DNA of 64,000 nucleotides, from contig NZ_NIHE01000002.1 in assembly GCF_002806995.1 (NCBI RefSeq), forward strand, positions 462,778-526,777. Direction: 5' to 3'. The notes under the pieces are model-generated. The model saw nothing but the letters and a program-made list of their open reading frames with translations, did not search any database and had not been told where the DNA came from. Of this stretch, positions 43,553 to 54,246 are shown piece by piece (position 1 is the stretch's first letter; every line of letters starts with the position of its first letter). This DNA comes from Confluentibacter lentus. GTDB taxonomy: Bacteria > Bacteroidota > Bacteroidia > Flavobacteriales > Flavobacteriaceae. The translations under genes and the position numbers were made by a program.

Positions 43553-44644
43553 ATGATTAAATTTTTAAAATTTAGTTTGTTGTTTTTTCTTTTGATGGCT
43601 ACTTCAATTGTTGGGTCTCAAGAACAAAAAAATTATAAAATACATACCATTGCCTTTTATAATTTGGAAAATTTATTCGATACCATAAACGACCCTAATA
43701 AATTTGATGAATCTAGCCCCATTATGGAATTAAAAACCAATCGGTATGAAGCATACAAAAAGAAAGTGAAAAACATGGCCCGAGTATTGGCCGATATTGG
43801 AAGTGAGGTTTCAAACAATGCTCCTGCAATTATTGGGGTTTGTGAAGTTGAAAATCAAGAAGTCCTTGAAGATGTTGTAAATGACTCTCTATTAAGAGAT
43901 AAAAATTATGGCATTGTTCATTATCATTCTCCAGACGCCAGAGGCATTGATGTGGCGTTATTATACCAAAAAGAATTTTTTTATCCTATTACAACAAGCA
44001 GTCATGAGCTAAAGATTTATGACAATAATACTAGAAAACGAGTTTACACAAGAGACCAATTATTAGTAAGTGGCTATTTGGATGGTGAATTGATGTATAT
44101 TATAGTGAATCACTGGCCATCTAGAAGTGGTGGCGAAGCAAAAAGTCAGTATAACCGCATAGCTGCTGCTAAATTATCTAAATATTTAGTGGATTCACTA
44201 CAAGTTATAGACCCTTATGCCAAAGTTTTCATTATGGGCGATTTAAATGACAATCCTAATAATACTAGCATTAAAAAAGGTTTAAAAACTGAAAAAGATA
44301 GAAACAAAATTGATTTTAAAGGTATTTATAATCCTTTTGAAAATTTCTTTAAAGATGGTTTGGGAACGACGGCTTACCGAGATGCGTGGAGTTTATTTGA
44401 CCAAATCATGTTCACAAAACCTTTACTGGAAAAAGACTATGCAACTTATCAATTTTATAAAGCCGGGATATTCAATAAAGATTATTTAATTACCAATAAA
44501 GGCACTTATAAAGGCTATCCTTTTAGAAGTTGGTCTGATGGTGGATTTTCAGGTGGATTTAGTGACCATTTCCCTGTATATGTTTATGTAATTAAGGAAG
44601 TCCCAACTATCTTATCTGAGAGCTTACAAAAAGAGACCAATTAA
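43553..44644 (+). CDS. Secreted endonuclease/exonuclease/phosphatase family protein
   Basis: 363 residues with a signal peptide (to about 22, SIVGSQ). The DNase I-like fold shows FYNLENLFD (N37, E39), VCEVEN, RGIDVALLY, VNHWPSRSGGE, MGDLNDNP and FSDHFPVYV. It is a clear paralogue of the cytoplasmic protein at 31004 but is exported. It is divergent from the TonB receptor/DUF5689 pair, which suggests that it breaks down a phosphate-ester polymer (nucleic acid or similar) whose products the receptor takes up. Its 3' end abuts the next gene on the opposite strand. Confidence 0.86.
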   Translation: MIKFLKFSLLFFLLMATSIVGSQEQKNYKIHTIAFYNLENLFDTINDPNKFDESSPIMELKTNRYEAYKKKVKNMARVLADIGSEVSNNAPAIIGVCEVENQEVLEDVVNDSLLRDKNYGIVHYHSPDARGIDVALLYQKEFFYPITTSSHELKIYDNNTRKRVYTRDQLLVSGYLDGELMYIIVNHWPSRSGGEAKSQYNRIAAAKLSKYLVDSLQVIDPYAKVFIMGDLNDNPNNTSIKKGLKTEKDRNKIDFKGIYNPFENFFKDGLGTTAYRDAWSLFDQIMFTKPLLEKDYATYQFYKAGIFNKDYLITNKGTYKGYPFRSWSDGGFSGGFSDHFPVYVYVIKEVPTILSESLQKETN

Positions 44645-45085
44645 TTAAGCCAACCACATGTTCCAAGGGATTCTTGATAATAACAATACCAAAGCAATGG
44701 TATAAAAAATAGCTATTGGTTTTAATTTAGCCTTAGAAGTCAATTTCTTTTTATGTTTGGAATAGCCTATGGTTATTAAGGCAACTGCAATAATATTAAC
44801 AAATGGATGCTCTACAAGATACAATCTACTTATGGAATCTTTCATAACACCGCCCATACCTAATTCACTAAAAGCTTGCAATCTTGGTGACACAAAATAT
44901 AATACCAATCCAATTAATAATTGAATATGTGATACAATCAATGTAAATAATGATATTCTAAAATCCTTAGCACTGTACTCTTTATCTGCAAACATTTTAT
45001 ACAAAGCATTAAACGTAGCCAATATTAATACCAAAAGCACCAAATATGCCCAATAAGAATGAAGATTAAAAACAGTACTGTACAT
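44645..45085 (-). CDS. Small four-helix membrane protein, cytochrome-b-like
   Basis: 146 residues with four membrane helices (about 11-30, 44-65, 93-110, 122-142). Histidines near helix ends (LHSYWAYL, VSHIQLLIG, VEHPFVNI) could ligate heme, which is why such proteins are often called cytochrome B. The ligand pattern is not diagnostic. Start: ATG 45085. It lies on the same strand downstream of the second TonB receptor, but a terminator separates them. Confidence 0.65.
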   Translation of the reverse strand: MYSTVFNLHSYWAYLVLLVLILATFNALYKMFADKEYSAKDFRISLFTLIVSHIQLLIGLVLYFVSPRLQAFSELGMGGVMKDSISRLYLVEHPFVNIIAVALITIGYSKHKKKLTSKAKLKPIAIFYTIALVLLLSRIPWNMWLA

Positions 45086-45136
45086 AATTATAAATTTAGA
45101 TTCTTAGAATAAAACAAATGTAATAATTTATAAAAT

Positions 45137-45168
45137 AAAAAAACCGCTTCGTTTGAAGCGGTTTTCAT
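45137..45168 (-). terminator. Terminator after the second TonB receptor
   Basis: AAACCGCTTC pairs with GAAGCGGTTT (45141-45150 with 45155-45164). The minus-strand RNA then runs into a T-stretch. Confidence 0.85.
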
Positions 45169-45185
45169 TATTTCTTTTAATATCA

Positions 45186-47759
45186 TTAGAAATTGTAACG
45201 CATACTAACATTCCAAGTTCTACCATAACCGAATCTTACACCATTCCTAACATTAACACCTTTCCATGCTTCATCTCCAGAACCTACGTGAATGTTATCT
45301 CTTGAATTCTCAATATATACTTCATCAAAAATATTATTGATGTTAACTCGGAATTGTAATGATTTATCCTCATTTTTTCCTAATAGCATTCTATAAGATA
45401 CTCCTGCATCAACCGTATCGTAAGATGGCAATTTAATAGATCCTCTGTTATTTTGTGTTTCAAATTCAGCTCCACCAAAATCGGCTGTACCATATAAATT
45501 ATCATACTGGTTCCAGTTTGCTCCAACTTTTAAACGGGGTAAAAATTCATAGTCTACACTAACACCCGCAGTAAATTGAGCAGCCTGTCCTACTTTAACG
45601 CCATCAATATAACTTGTATCTCCTGTTGAAATCAAATTCCCTTGATCATCAGTAATTCTGGTTGTTACATTGCCATCAAACTTCCAATCGCCTACAGATA
45701 TAAATCCATTAATATTTAACCCATCCGCCAAACGGGTGAATATTTCTAACTCTGCTCCCATATGTACTTGCTTCAATGGGCTCGTTGTAGCAAATTCATC
45801 ATTAATATTATCATTGTCTGTATCAATAGAGCTATATCCAATTCTATTATCCCATGTAGTATGGTAAACATTCAAATTAGCAGAAACCTTATTTCCTAAA
45901 AATTTATAGCCAGCTTCAAATCCCGTAATTTTTTGATTCCCTTCAACTAAAGGGTTTAACTGATTTGAATTCCTATCATCAACATACAAATCACTATGGT
46001 AAGGTTGGCGTGAGTAATAACCTGCATTTGCAAAAACGACATTTTCCTCATTCAAGCTATATGACAGACCAGCTTTTACATTAAACCCTGTGTTATTTAC
46101 TTTTTCAGACTCTTCAGATTGACCTTCATTAGCTGCACTTAAATATTCTGTTCTTACATGGGATTGTGTAGAGGCTGAACCTTGGAAAAAAGCAGAAAAT
46201 TGATCATTAGCGTACTCTATTTGTCCAAAAACTCCAGTATAATTTATATCTTCTTCATAGTCATATCCAAAACGTTGCGCATGGTCATCATTAGGATTGA
46301 AAGTAAGATTCCATGGGTTAATCCCTCCAAAAACCTCAGTTATTTGATAAGCGCCTCCATTGTAATCACTAAATGCATTTACAGAATTCACAGATAAGAA
46401 TTCATTAACACTTCTAAAATGGATACCATTATATAAACGTACATCGGCTCCAACATTTAAACTTAAATTTTCTGTCAATTCATTATTATAATTGGTTACT
46501 AAACCATACCAATTATGATTATTGTTGGATCCTCTCGCATACGTAGGAACCCTAGGTGTACCACCGGTTATTGTAGAAGCAAAAGCCCCACGACCTATTG
46601 AGCCATACAAAACGGTTGATAAAGCAGATTTATCATTAATGGTTAAGTCCCAGCTTAAATTAGCAACTGGCTTATGATAAATATTCCTTCCAGTTGGATA
46701 ATTGCCACTCTGTAATGTATTTGGACTATTTACGCCAGCATATGCTGTATTGTGTTTTCTACCATTTTCCAATAAAGTTTCTAAATTAAAGAACCCTGCT
46801 GTTGCATGCCATTGTGGCGCACCGGTTAACATAAAATTAAAAATATTATTGTCGTTTGGCTTATACCCTAATGAAATAAAATAAGTTTGTCCTTGTCCAT
46901 CAGTATCTTCAACATAACCTTCACCTTGCCAATGTCCTAGTAACGCAGAAAATGCCCAACCACTTTCCATCAATCCTGTTGAGTAGGTTGCCGTTGTTTT
47001 GGTATAATTATCATTTGCTATCATTTGCTGAATAAAACCACCTTCTTTTTTGTCGATAGTTTTTGTCACAATATTAACGGTTCCACCTACTGAAGAAATA
47101 GCTAATTTAGAAGACCCTAAACCACGTTGCACTTGAACGGCTTGCGCAACATCTAAAACTCCAGACCAGTTAGACCAAAACATCCTTCCATCTTCAACAC
47201 TGTTGATTGGCTGACCGTTTAGCATAAATGCCGTATTTGTTTGGTCAAAACCTCTTAAAAACATTAGCCCTTCACCAAATCCACCACCTTGAATGGATTG
47301 TACGGAAGGTGTTGATTTTAATAATTCGGGCAGATCTGAAGTTCCCGTTTTTTCTTGAATTTGGTTTGCCTTGATTGTAGAAACAGCAATTGGTGTTTTT
47401 CTACCTTCTGCTAAGTCGATAACTCCAGATCCAATAATCACTATTTCGTCAAGAGAACCATCAGAAGCCAAAGTAACATTTCCTAAATTAGTGTTTCCGT
47501 TAAAAGATACTGTTACAGTTCCATAACCAACATAAGAAATAACAATTTGTCCAGATGTGGCTTGTGTTGTTAAAGTAAACTTTCCATCGAAATCAGAGGT
47601 TGTTCCATTTGTAGTTCCTTTTTCAACAATATTTGCTCCTGGAAGAGGAGCATTGAGTTCGGCATCCATAAGCGTACCTGAAACAGTACTTTGAGCCATG
47701 ATAACTGAAGTAAATAACAACGCCACAGCCACCAATAAAAATTGAGTAGTTTTTTTCAT
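45186..47759 (-). CDS. TonB-dependent receptor
   Basis: 857 residues. The signal peptide ends SVIMAQ. The carboxypeptidase-like domain (about 24-105) has GTTNGTTSDFDGKF and a linker SLDEIVIIGSGV. The plug (about 115-235) has LPELLKSTPSVQ, LRGFDQTNTAFMLNGQPI and SSVGGTVNIVTK. The barrel ends NVSMRYNF. No SusD or other binding protein is adjacent, so the ligand could be a metal chelate, vitamin or small molecule; nothing in the sequence decides. It is monocistronic, with its own promoter box and terminator. Confidence 0.93.
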   Translation of the reverse strand: MKKTTQFLLVAVALLFTSVIMAQSTVSGTLMDAELNAPLPGANIVEKGTTNGTTSDFDGKFTLTTQATSGQIVISYVGYGTVTVSFNGNTNLGNVTLASDGSLDEIVIIGSGVIDLAEGRKTPIAVSTIKANQIQEKTGTSDLPELLKSTPSVQSIQGGGFGEGLMFLRGFDQTNTAFMLNGQPINSVEDGRMFWSNWSGVLDVAQAVQVQRGLGSSKLAISSVGGTVNIVTKTIDKKEGGFIQQMIANDNYTKTTATYSTGLMESGWAFSALLGHWQGEGYVEDTDGQGQTYFISLGYKPNDNNIFNFMLTGAPQWHATAGFFNLETLLENGRKHNTAYAGVNSPNTLQSGNYPTGRNIYHKPVANLSWDLTINDKSALSTVLYGSIGRGAFASTITGGTPRVPTYARGSNNNHNWYGLVTNYNNELTENLSLNVGADVRLYNGIHFRSVNEFLSVNSVNAFSDYNGGAYQITEVFGGINPWNLTFNPNDDHAQRFGYDYEEDINYTGVFGQIEYANDQFSAFFQGSASTQSHVRTEYLSAANEGQSEESEKVNNTGFNVKAGLSYSLNEENVVFANAGYYSRQPYHSDLYVDDRNSNQLNPLVEGNQKITGFEAGYKFLGNKVSANLNVYHTTWDNRIGYSSIDTDNDNINDEFATTSPLKQVHMGAELEIFTRLADGLNINGFISVGDWKFDGNVTTRITDDQGNLISTGDTSYIDGVKVGQAAQFTAGVSVDYEFLPRLKVGANWNQYDNLYGTADFGGAEFETQNNRGSIKLPSYDTVDAGVSYRMLLGKNEDKSLQFRVNINNIFDEVYIENSRDNIHVGSGDEAWKGVNVRNGVRFGYGRTWNVSMRYNF

Positions 47760-47803
47760 GCTTTAAAATGAATTAATTATTTATTTTTTGAAATTAGTCA
47801 CTG

Positions 47804-47811
47804 CAAAAATA
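47804..47811 (-). promoter_or_regulatory. -7 box (TATTTTTG) of the second TonB receptor
   Basis: TATTTTTG on the minus strand, 44 bp before the ATG at 47759. Confidence 0.5.
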
Positions 47812-47868
47812 CATATAATTATGCTTTTAGTATTATGCATATGTTAAGAAATTTAACGATTGTTAATA

Positions 47869-47908
47869 AAAAAATGCTCTAATTATTTAAACATAATAGA
47901 GCATTTTG
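47869..47908 (-). terminator. pgi terminator
   Basis: AAAATGCTCTA and TAGAGCATTTT (47871-47881 with 47897-47907) form an 11-bp stem with a 15-nt loop, followed by a T-run in the minus direction. Confidence 0.75.
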
Positions 47909-47936
47909 GCATTTTTGTTGAATTTTTTATTGCTTC

Positions 47937-49556
47937 TTAAGATAATTGCTTATAATAATTCAATAAATTTTCGGTTGACGAATCATGTTTATTTGTTGCA
48001 GTATTGTTAATTTCCTGTAAAATTTTTGTTGCTAATTGTTTTCCTAATTCTACTCCAAATTGATCATAACTGAAGATGTTCCAAATGATACCTTGTACGA
48101 AAATTTTATGCTCGTACATGGCAATTAATTTACCTAAACTTTCTGGTGATAGTTTGTTAATGAAGATGGTATTAGTAGGTTTATTACCTTCAAATATTTT
48201 AAATGGTAACAATTCTGAAGAGGCACCTTCCGTTTTTACTTCGGCTTCCGTTTTACCATTTAGCAAGGCTTCCGTTTGCGCTAAAAAGTTTGATGTTAAT
48301 TTATCTTGATGATCTTGATTGCCGTGTAACGATTTCACAAACCCAATAAAATCGGCTGGAATTAATTTGGTTCCTTGATGAATCAGCTGAAAAAAGGCGT
48401 GTTGAGAATTGGTGCCTGGTTCTCCCCAAATAATAGTTCCTGTTTGGTAATCTATTTTGTTTCCGTTTCTATCAACACTTTTACCATTACTTTCCATAAT
48501 GCCTTGTTGTAAATAGGTGGCGAACTGACTTAAATATTGAGAATAAGGTATAATTGCTTCACTTTCGGCATTAAAGAAATTGTTATACCAAACACTTATT
48601 AAAGCCAATACAACTGGAATATTTGTTTTAAAATCTTCATTTTTAAAATGCTCATCCATTTTATGAGCTCCTAAAAGCAAGCTATCAAAATTTGAATAAC
48701 CAACCGCTAAGCTTATGGTTAAACCAACAGCACTCCATAGTGAAAAACGACCACCAACCCAATCCCACATAGGGAAAATATTGTTTTCGTCAATTCCAAA
48801 AGCTTTTACATTTTTAATATTAGTGGAAACTGCTACAAAATGTTTTGCAATATCACTTTCTTTACCTGATTTTAAGAACCATTCTTTAATGGTATTGGCA
48901 TTTGAAAGTGTTTCTTGCGTCGTAAATGTTTTTGAAACAATAACAAAAAGCGTTGTTTCCGGATTTAGTTTTTTTATAACCTCATTCACATGGTCGCCAT
49001 CAACATTGCTTACAAAATGGGTTGTTAAATGGTTTTTATAATATTGTAAAGACTCCACAACCATAGCTGGACCTAAATCGGAGCCTCCTATACCAATATT
49101 TACAACATCTGTAAACGGTTTGCCCGAAAATCCTTTTTTGCCACCATTTACCACTTCATTCGTGAAGTTTTCTATTTTTTGTTTTACCTGATATATTTCT
49201 GGCATCACATTGACGCCATCAACTTTAAAATCGGCATTTTTTGGTGCTCGCAAGGCTGTGTGTAATACGGCTCTTTCTTCTGTTTGATTTATAATATCTC
49301 CAGAAAACTGACTTTTAATGGCATCTTTCAATTTAACCTCATCGGCCAATTGAAGCAAATAAGTCATGGTTTCCTCTGTGATTCTATTTTTGGAGTAATC
49401 AACGTAAAAATCTTCCCATTTGATTGTAAATTTATCTGCTCTCTTACCATCTTGAGCAAATAAATCTTTCATGTGAGTATTACTTACTTTACTGTAATGT
49501 TCTTGAAGCTTTTTCCAAGAATTTGTTGAAGTCGGATTTATACTTAGTAACGCCAT
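47937..49556 (-). CDS. pgi: Glucose-6-phosphate isomerase
   Basis: 539 residues, full length. It has the sugar-phosphate isomerase signatures [47 protein letters not shown] and [21 protein letters not shown] (as neighbouring short motifs). The catalytic Glu region is [19 protein letters not shown]. It interconverts glucose-6-phosphate and fructose-6-phosphate. It starts only 4 bp after the M23 peptidase stop, so the two share a transcript. Confidence 0.97.
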   Translation of the reverse strand: MALLSINPTSTNSWKKLQEHYSKVSNTHMKDLFAQDGKRADKFTIKWEDFYVDYSKNRITEETMTYLLQLADEVKLKDAIKSQFSGDIINQTEERAVLHTALRAPKNADFKVDGVNVMPEIYQVKQKIENFTNEVVNGGKKGFSGKPFTDVVNIGIGGSDLGPAMVVESLQYYKNHLTTHFVSNVDGDHVNEVIKKLNPETTLFVIVSKTFTTQETLSNANTIKEWFLKSGKESDIAKHFVAVSTNIKNVKAFGIDENNIFPMWDWVGGRFSLWSAVGLTISLAVGYSNFDSLLLGAHKMDEHFKNEDFKTNIPVVLALISVWYNNFFNAESEAIIPYSQYLSQFATYLQQGIMESNGKSVDRNGNKIDYQTGTIIWGEPGTNSQHAFFQLIHQGTKLIPADFIGFVKSLHGNQDHQDKLTSNFLAQTEALLNGKTEAEVKTEGASSELLPFKIFEGNKPTNTIFINKLSPESLGKLIAMYEHKIFVQGIIWNIFSYDQFGVELGKQLATKILQEINNTATNKHDSSTENLLNYYKQLS

Positions 49557-49560
49557 AATG

Positions 49561-50865
49561 TTATTTATTTTGAGAGATGAGATTTATATCTTCTTCCTTT
49601 TTTGAATTATCTATAATTGGCAAGGCATCTAATTTTGTTTTTATGGGTTTTATAAACTCCAAATAGTCTCCTTTAAGAGATTCAGCAATAGGCTCTGATT
49701 GTGATAATTTTTCCTTTAACGGATCTACCTGCACCCCATTTTTCCAAAAACGATAGCATACATGGGGGCCACTAGTATTTCCTGTCATACCTACCGTACC
49801 AATAACATCACCTTGTTTTACATGCTGACCTACCTTTACCAATCTTTTCTGCATATGGAGGTATTGTGTTTCATAAGTAGCATTATGCCTGATTTTTACA
49901 TAATTACCATTACCTCCTTTAAATTGGGATTCGGTAACAGTACCATTGGCAGTGGCCAAAATAGGAGTGCCTACAGCGGCAGCAAAATCGGTACCTTTGT
50001 GCGGGCGTAACGCAAAACCGTAATAAGCAATGCGGCGGTTTAAATTATATCTTGAAGAAATTCTGCTAAATTGAACTGGAGCTTTTAAGAAAGCTCTGCG
50101 TAAATCTTTAGCAGCTTCATTGTAGTATTCATATATGTTTTTTATAGTATCCGTTCGATACCTAAAAGCGTAATAAGGAGTTTCTTTATGGTTGAAAAAA
50201 GCGGCCTTCACATTATATACGCCTGCATAAATAGTATCATCAATATACTTATCGGTGTAAATAACTTTAAATGTATCTCCTTTTTGAAGGCGCGTAAAAT
50301 CTATAGTCCACGCATATATTTGTTCTGCCAACATATTTGTTAAAATGGGGCTGATGCCTTGTTTATCTAAAATCTGGGAAATACTACTTGTAACAATTCC
50401 TGTAATTGTTTTTTCAACATATTTAATAGGCTTTCGGCTTGTATAGGCATGGATGGAATCGTGAAAACTGATGACCACAAATTCTTCTTGGTTTGGTTGG
50501 TATATGAAATGTTTTGGGGTTGCTAGAGAATCATTTGAGCAAAGTAACGTGTAAGGTCTTCCTATTCGAAGATTTTTAATATTAAAGGTGTCTTTGGCTT
50601 TTTCAGCAATTTGAAATATTTGTGGATACCCTATTTTATTACGTTCAAGAATAAGTCCGAAACTATCACCACTTCTTATGGTATCTCTCTTAACTGTAAA
50701 ATCATTTAACTTAAAACCAAACTCAAAAACATCTGGTTCAACCATCGCTATTTCTTCGTTTTCTTCTGTAGTTTCAGATTTATCTTTGCAACTGAAAATA
50801 GTTATGGCTATTAATGCCACAATTACATACTTTTTTACCAAACCTCTATTTTTTGTATAGTTCAC
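49561..50865 (-). CDS. M23-family peptidoglycan peptidase, lipoprotein
   Basis: 434 residues. The start is GTG at 50865; an in-frame stop lies just upstream and no ATG precedes the lipoprotein signal ending ITIFSC. A long N-terminal LysM/OapA-like beta region (about 60-250) is followed by the M23 domain with HKGTDFAA (zinc His and Asp), [15 protein letters not shown] and GPHVCYRFW. In the last motif the usual His-x-His reads His-x-Cys, a variant I recall from Bacteroidota members. It acts in the envelope on peptidoglycan cross-links. It is upstream of pgi in one operon. Confidence 0.87.
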   Translation of the reverse strand: MNYTKNRGLVKKYVIVALIAITIFSCKDKSETTEENEEIAMVEPDVFEFGFKLNDFTVKRDTIRSGDSFGLILERNKIGYPQIFQIAEKAKDTFNIKNLRIGRPYTLLCSNDSLATPKHFIYQPNQEEFVVISFHDSIHAYTSRKPIKYVEKTITGIVTSSISQILDKQGISPILTNMLAEQIYAWTIDFTRLQKGDTFKVIYTDKYIDDTIYAGVYNVKAAFFNHKETPYYAFRYRTDTIKNIYEYYNEAAKDLRRAFLKAPVQFSRISSRYNLNRRIAYYGFALRPHKGTDFAAAVGTPILATANGTVTESQFKGGNGNYVKIRHNATYETQYLHMQKRLVKVGQHVKQGDVIGTVGMTGNTSGPHVCYRFWKNGVQVDPLKEKLSQSEPIAESLKGDYLEFIKPIKTKLDALPIIDNSKKEEDINLISQNK

Positions 50866-51028
50866 GACTATAGTTAATTATTAAACTGCGTAAATCTAAT
50901 AAATTCCTATTTGTATTTATCTTGAAAAAATGTTAATCTATTACTTTTTTTCAACAGTTTACTAATAGCGTACAAAGATTTAATAACTCACAAAAAAAGG
51001 CGAAAAAAGAAAGGTTTTTGATAACTTA

Positions 51029-51811
51029 TTAATTACCAACAATTATTTTAAATGGGTGTTTTAATCCTTTGAAAGATTCTAGGTCGGCTCTCAATGAGCC
51101 AATTCTTAAGTCAGCTTTAATTCTCAAAGGAATTTTGTTTTTATCATTAGACACCCAAAGGGTTAAACTCTCTTCTTCTTTAAAAACGCGACCCGCCATT
51201 ACTGATGGTCTAAATTTAAGTGCATTAATTTTACCAAAATCGGTTTGTATGGTTTCTTCTCCCAAGTATTTTAGTTTAAATCCATAAATTTCTTCATCAA
51301 AAAACATATCGACTTTAACTTCGTCTCCTACTTTAATATTTTTAGCATCTATGCGATTTCTTAGGTAGTAAAATGTGGATACCATATCCTGTATATTAGG
51401 TTTGGTATCAAAAACTGTTTTTACTTTATTTTTTTTGTCATGGTTGTATGCTTTATGATTTACCTGATCAAAATCGATTTCTATATCTTTAGTATAGCCT
51501 CCTTCATCAATATTTCTAATAAATTTATATGGGATATTGGTTTTCTTATCAAAATAGGATTCATACTTGTCATCCACTTTAAAAAACCATTTAATCATTC
51601 CCGAGGTCCAACCTTTTCCAACTACATGATATACATCTTTACCATTAATATTGTTGTCTTTTATGGTAAGGGTGGCACTTCCTGCTTTAAGCCAATTACT
51701 GTAGCTCATTTTAAATTTAAACCATTCTCCAGTATCAAATGCAGATTCTTGGGCAAAAGACACCTGCATAATGAACATACATATTATAAGTAGATATTTT
51801 TTCATTTTCAT
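51029..51811 (-). CDS. DUF3108 domain-containing exported protein
   Basis: 260 residues with a signal peptide (MKMKKYLLIICMFIMQVSFAQ) and one DUF3108-type beta-rich domain: GEWFKFKMSYSNWLKAGSATL, YESYFDKKTNIPYKF, and LTLWVSNDKNKIPLRI near the end. Function unknown to me; such proteins are periplasmic. It has its own -7 box 47 bp upstream, and 163 bp separate it from the M23 gene. Confidence 0.85.
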   Translation of the reverse strand: MKMKKYLLIICMFIMQVSFAQESAFDTGEWFKFKMSYSNWLKAGSATLTIKDNNINGKDVYHVVGKGWTSGMIKWFFKVDDKYESYFDKKTNIPYKFIRNIDEGGYTKDIEIDFDQVNHKAYNHDKKNKVKTVFDTKPNIQDMVSTFYYLRNRIDAKNIKVGDEVKVDMFFDEEIYGFKLKYLGEETIQTDFGKINALKFRPSVMAGRVFKEEESLTLWVSNDKNKIPLRIKADLRIGSLRADLESFKGLKHPFKIIVGN

Positions 51812-51857
51812 AGTAGTTAAATGTAACTCTTTGTTTCTTATTTTGTTGTAATATGAA

Positions 51858-51865
51858 CAAAATTA
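51858..51865 (-). promoter_or_regulatory. -7 box (TAATTTTG) of the DUF3108 gene
   Basis: TAATTTTG on the minus strand, 46 bp before the ATG at 51811. Confidence 0.45.
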
Positions 51866-52017
51866 CAATTACTATTCCAAAAGTATTAAAACAAAAAAAC
51901 TTCATCAAAATTAATTGATAGCATTTTCTTATTAGAACAATAAATTACTGTTAAATAATGACTAAGCGATTTTTGTCTTTTACTACTTTGAAAGTATAAA
52001 ATATGCCATTAACATAC

Positions 52018-54246
52018 TTAAAACCAAAAACCTACATTGAAAAACCAAACACTTTTTTTGGTTTCTGGGGACCAAGAATACTTAATTTCTATAGGACCAA
52101 TAAATGTTTCTAGGCTATAACCTAAAGCATACCCCGTATAATCTATTTTTGAAAACCATTCTGTTGTCTCAAAAAGATTATCTTCAACATTTGCAACATT
52201 TATTGCAAAATTTAAATGGTTTTTCTTAAAGATCTCATAGTCTAATGTCAATGCAGATTTTATAAAACTATTGCCAGAAATGGAAAGAAAATCGTAGCCA
52301 TAAAATGGCATATAATTGTTTATTAAGTGTCCGCCATAACCTCCCAAAACAAAATTTAAGTATGGATTTGTATCTTGACCTACCCTAAAACCGGCATCAG
52401 ATGTTATGTTAGCTGAAAATTTATTAGAAAACGATTGTGAGTACCCAAACGTAGCTTTGGCTATTGAAAAACTTGAGAAATCATCCCTGAATTCAGATGC
52501 ATGCAAATAGGTATGTAAATCGGCATTAAATAAAACCCCTTTTTTAGGAAAGTACTTATTATCATATGTGTCAAATCTTAATTTACCAAATACGCTCATA
52601 TAATCTCCTCTTTCAAACACCGATTTTTCATCATTATTATTGTCTAAAATTGTTTCGGAAGTAATTCTTAAATGTTTATACTCTGCTCCTAATGTTAAGG
52701 AAAGGTCTTTTCTAAAGAGTGTTTGTATATAAAACTGATTGGTAAAGTCACTAACTTTTATAGCAAGCTTATTAACGTTTATTAAACTTAATTGTTCTGG
52801 CGATAAAATAGTTTCAGCCGCCACATTATGATTAAAACTATCGAATCTAGAATTCAATCCAATACTCCAATAAAAACCTTTATCTATATAATAATCAAAA
52901 TTATATCTTACGTTATCTCCAAGTATAAAATCGAAAGAAGCCAAATCATTTTTTGTCAACAATCTCTTTTTAGTAAGATTTATTAATGCCGAACTTTTGT
53001 ATAAATCATCATAATGAACCCCTAATTTTAAGAATGTTGATTCCTTGCTTTCCTTTAACGTCGCATTCAAATCGAAACCATCAATACTATCCGAAGGTTT
53101 TAATTCGTATAAAAAACTATCAAAATTATTGGTCGCTATTAAGTTATTAACGCCTTTATTAAAATCGTCATAACTTATATTTTCATTGGTCTTTAATTTT
53201 AATTTCCCTAAAACATATGATCTGGTATAATTACTTTCACCAGATAAATTTATAGCATTGATTTTTAAACTGTCAACCGTTTTTATGCGTGTTTGCGGAC
53301 TCTTTTTTGATTGGAATTTGGCAATCCCATTCAATGCCTCTAAATGGCTAAGCGTAGCTACTGTACCTGTTTTCGTAATTTTTTTAAGCTCACTAAACGA
53401 CACAACCGAAAAATTTGTAATATCAGGTTTTATGTAAATATCTGTCTTTTTTGACTTAACCTTCATATCGTTAATAGTCCTAAAATTGTTGATTTGGAGT
53501 AAAACGTCGGGAGCCGATGTGAGTTTTTCTCGAGACATCAAACCATCTTGAACATCCACGCCTATAATGACATCCATGCCTTTTTCCCTCAACTCATCAA
53601 TTGGATAATTATTAACAACACCTCCATCAATTAAAACTTGATCGTCAATAATAACGGGCTGAAACAATGAAGGAAATGCACCACTCGCCATGACTGCTTG
53701 TGATAAATTACCTCTATCAAGCATCACTGCTTTTCCTGTTTCTATATTGGTTGCTATACAGAAAAAAGGAATGGGCAATTTGCTAAAATTATCAATGGTA
53801 TTAACATGTAATGTTAATCTTGAAAGTAATCCATAGGTATTTTGACCTCTGGAAAGCGCCGAAGGCAATTTAATTTTAAAGCTATTAAATGGTAATGTAA
53901 AAGCATACCGTTCGTTGTTGTCGCGCTCATAAAATGTTCTTGCTTCCCGCGGTAAATTATCATTCAAAATATCATCAAAATTTACCGACTTAAAAATGGA
54001 ATCGATTTGTTTTCCAGAATACCCTGAGGCATATAAAGAACCAATAATAGCACCCATGCTAGTGCCTGCTATGTAATCAATTTTTAAGCCTAAACTATCT
54101 ATTACTTTTAATACACCTATATGCGCCAGTCCTTTAGCGCCACCGCCACTTAATACCAAACCAACTTTAATATCTTTTTTTTCTGGATCTTGGGAAAACC
54201 CCTGAATACAGATAAAAAAAACTACAATGGTTAAAATATACTTCAT
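52018..54246 (-). CDS. Patatin-like phospholipase with C-terminal outer-membrane barrel (PlpD-like)
   Basis: 742 residues. The signal peptide ends CIQGFSQ. The patatin domain (about 28-310) has the oxyanion GGGAKG (34-39), nucleophile S63 in GTSMG and D207 in LIDGGVVNNYP. A POTRA-like segment follows (about 330-400, INAINLSGESNYTRSYVLGK). A barrel (about 420-742) ends FFNVGFWF, as in type Vd autotransporters. It should hydrolyse lipids at the cell surface. Its ATG overlaps the uvrC stop (ATGA), an odd pairing of an envelope enzyme with a DNA-repair gene. Confidence 0.9.
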   Translation of the reverse strand: MKYILTIVVFFICIQGFSQDPEKKDIKVGLVLSGGGAKGLAHIGVLKVIDSLGLKIDYIAGTSMGAIIGSLYASGYSGKQIDSIFKSVNFDDILNDNLPREARTFYERDNNERYAFTLPFNSFKIKLPSALSRGQNTYGLLSRLTLHVNTIDNFSKLPIPFFCIATNIETGKAVMLDRGNLSQAVMASGAFPSLFQPVIIDDQVLIDGGVVNNYPIDELREKGMDVIIGVDVQDGLMSREKLTSAPDVLLQINNFRTINDMKVKSKKTDIYIKPDITNFSVVSFSELKKITKTGTVATLSHLEALNGIAKFQSKKSPQTRIKTVDSLKINAINLSGESNYTRSYVLGKLKLKTNENISYDDFNKGVNNLIATNNFDSFLYELKPSDSIDGFDLNATLKESKESTFLKLGVHYDDLYKSSALINLTKKRLLTKNDLASFDFILGDNVRYNFDYYIDKGFYWSIGLNSRFDSFNHNVAAETILSPEQLSLINVNKLAIKVSDFTNQFYIQTLFRKDLSLTLGAEYKHLRITSETILDNNNDEKSVFERGDYMSVFGKLRFDTYDNKYFPKKGVLFNADLHTYLHASEFRDDFSSFSIAKATFGYSQSFSNKFSANITSDAGFRVGQDTNPYLNFVLGGYGGHLINNYMPFYGYDFLSISGNSFIKSALTLDYEIFKKNHLNFAINVANVEDNLFETTEWFSKIDYTGYALGYSLETFIGPIEIKYSWSPETKKSVWFFNVGFWF

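Noticed and set aside
45186..47759. SusC-type receptor of a polysaccharide utilisation locus
   Set aside because: No SusD-like lipoprotein or glycoside hydrolase is near, so I call it only a TonB-dependent receptor.
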